64,000 nt of DNA from Promethearchaeia archaeon (GTDB taxonomy: Archaea > Asgardarchaeota > Lokiarchaeia > Sigyniarchaeales > SOKP01): the NCBI GenBank assembly GCA_029856105.1, contig JAHQWH010000015.1, forward strand, positions 124,001 to 188,000, given 5' to 3'. The notes below the pieces were generated by a model. That model ran no database searches. It saw only the letters and a program-made list of their open reading frames with translations, and was not told the origin of the DNA. Below are positions 63,540-64,000 of the stretch, piece by piece. The first letter of the stretch is position 1, and each line of letters starts with the position of its first letter. The position numbers were made by a program, and so were the translations under genes.

Positions 63540-64000
63540 CTGGTAGAATTCGACGTGGTTATCATAGGGGCAGGAAGTGTTGGAGTTCCAACGGCCTTAG
63601 CTACTGCAGAGAATGGACTTAAAACACTCGTTTTAGATTCTCTTCCTTCCGTTGCCCAAGGGGATAATAAGCACGCTATTGGAGGGATCAGAGCTACACA
63701 TTCGCTCAAAAGTAAGATATGGTTATGTCAAAGATCTATAGAAGTTTTTTCTACTTGGAGGGATTTACACGGTGATGACATCTGGTGGGAACAAGGAGGG
63801 TACTCCTTTTTAGCTTTTACCGAAGAACACGAAAAAATGCTAAAAGAGACAGTTCGACAACAAAAAGAATATGGGTTAAATATAAAATATGTAGACAAAG
63901 AAAAAATAAAAGAACTTATACCTGGGATTAATAGTGAGAATTTATTAGGAGGCACATTTAGTCCTGAAGATGGAAATGCTTCTCCGTTATTATCTCTTCA
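63540..64000 (+). CDS. DAO-type FAD oxidase/dehydrogenase beta subunit (3' truncated), CTG start
   Basis: The frame encodes VEFDVVIIGAGSVGVPTALA, a dinucleotide-binding motif at the very N-terminus, then DSLPSVAQGDNKHAIGGIRA and WWEQGGYSFLAF, typical of D-amino acid/sarcosine/opine oxidases of the DAO superfamily. The window end cuts it at about 153 residues. No ATG, GTG or TTG precedes the motif in frame: CTG 63540 is the only codon one residue before VEFD. GGGAGG lies nine bases upstream. GTG 63555 would delete part of the first beta strand and has poor spacing. The partner of the FAD/Fe-S subunit. Confidence 0.8.
   Translation, partial: MVEFDVVIIGAGSVGVPTALATAENGLKTLVLDSLPSVAQGDNKHAIGGIRATHSLKSKIWLCQRSIEVFSTWRDLHGDDIWWEQGGYSFLAFTEEHEKMLKETVRQQKEYGLNIKYVDKEKIKELIPGINSENLLGGTFSPEDGNASPLLSL

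Noticed and set aside
1..64000. CRISPR array, transposase or integrase
   Set aside because: No spaced direct repeats or recombinase motifs were seen; the only repeats are the cpgS leader pair, the Fe-S tandem and the propeller.

Overview
The window is AT-rich, densely coded DNA that reads as an archaeon, most probably an Asgard archaeon of the Lokiarchaeia type. Promoters are archaeal TATA elements (for example TTTATAAA and TTTATATA about 25 to 60 bp before genes). Ribosome sites are GGTG/GGAGGT-like, and genes end in T-runs. Typical archaeal genes (cyclic 2,3-diphosphoglycerate synthetase, GbsR-like regulator, tungsten aldehyde oxidoreductase) sit beside bacterial-type metabolic genes and a eukaryote-flavoured protein, an E2/RWD-like domain fused to a JAMM deubiquitinase-like domain. 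The lineage is inferred from gene content; there is no rRNA, and I found no tRNA or CRISPR array.

1-6.7 kb: a truncated GlcD-type FAD oxidase with its GlcF/HdrD-type Fe-S partner, a radical SAM/SPASM protein, two small membrane proteins and a divergent bacterial-type NAD-dependent DNA ligase. 6.9-12.4 kb: a membrane-anchored DUF4097-like protein, a flavodoxin, a TatD nuclease, an ICMT-like methyltransferase preceded by a remnant of a second copy, and two short coiled-coil proteins. 12.5-23 kb, an anaerobic redox region: two tandem CCG-domain Fe-S proteins, a cysteine-rich protein, a beta-glucuronidase, a nitronate monooxygenase-like protein, and an operon of an SCP2-like protein plus three 2-hydroxyacyl-CoA dehydratase/benzoyl-CoA reductase-type subunits.

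23-36.5 kb: aconitase, the RWD-JAMM protein, a CocE-type hydrolase, a flavoprotein, a glycyl radical enzyme of the arylacetate decarboxylase style, a divergent M19 dipeptidase, an alpha/beta hydrolase, a nucleoside hydrolase and fumarase. 36.7-42 kb: surface and membrane proteins, a GNAT, and a GPH-type transporter. 42-48.7 kb: sucCD, aclBA (ATP-citrate lyase) and isocitrate dehydrogenase. With aconitase and fumarase this gives a nearly complete citrate-side plus C4 segment of a TCA cycle that could run reductively.

48.8-57.3 kb: a frameshifted relic, a leucine-rich-repeat protein, a divergent condensation-type acyltransferase/GbsR-like regulator pair flanked by two copies of the cPG-synthetase leader, the synthetase itself, an alpha/beta-hydrolase relic, and a secreted beta-propeller/FN3 surface protein. 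57.7-64 kb: a TetR regulator behind three operators at exact 18-bp spacing, a flavodoxin, a tungsten aldehyde:ferredoxin oxidoreductase, a multi-cofactor FAD/Fe-S dehydrogenase subunit, and a DAO-type FAD oxidase cut by the window end.

Notable: two genes, sucC and the last oxidase, have near-perfect Shine-Dalgarno sites but no ATG/GTG/TTG at the position homology requires. Several relics (ICMT-like, alpha/beta hydrolase, frameshifted unknown, cPG-synthetase leader) show ongoing duplication and decay.
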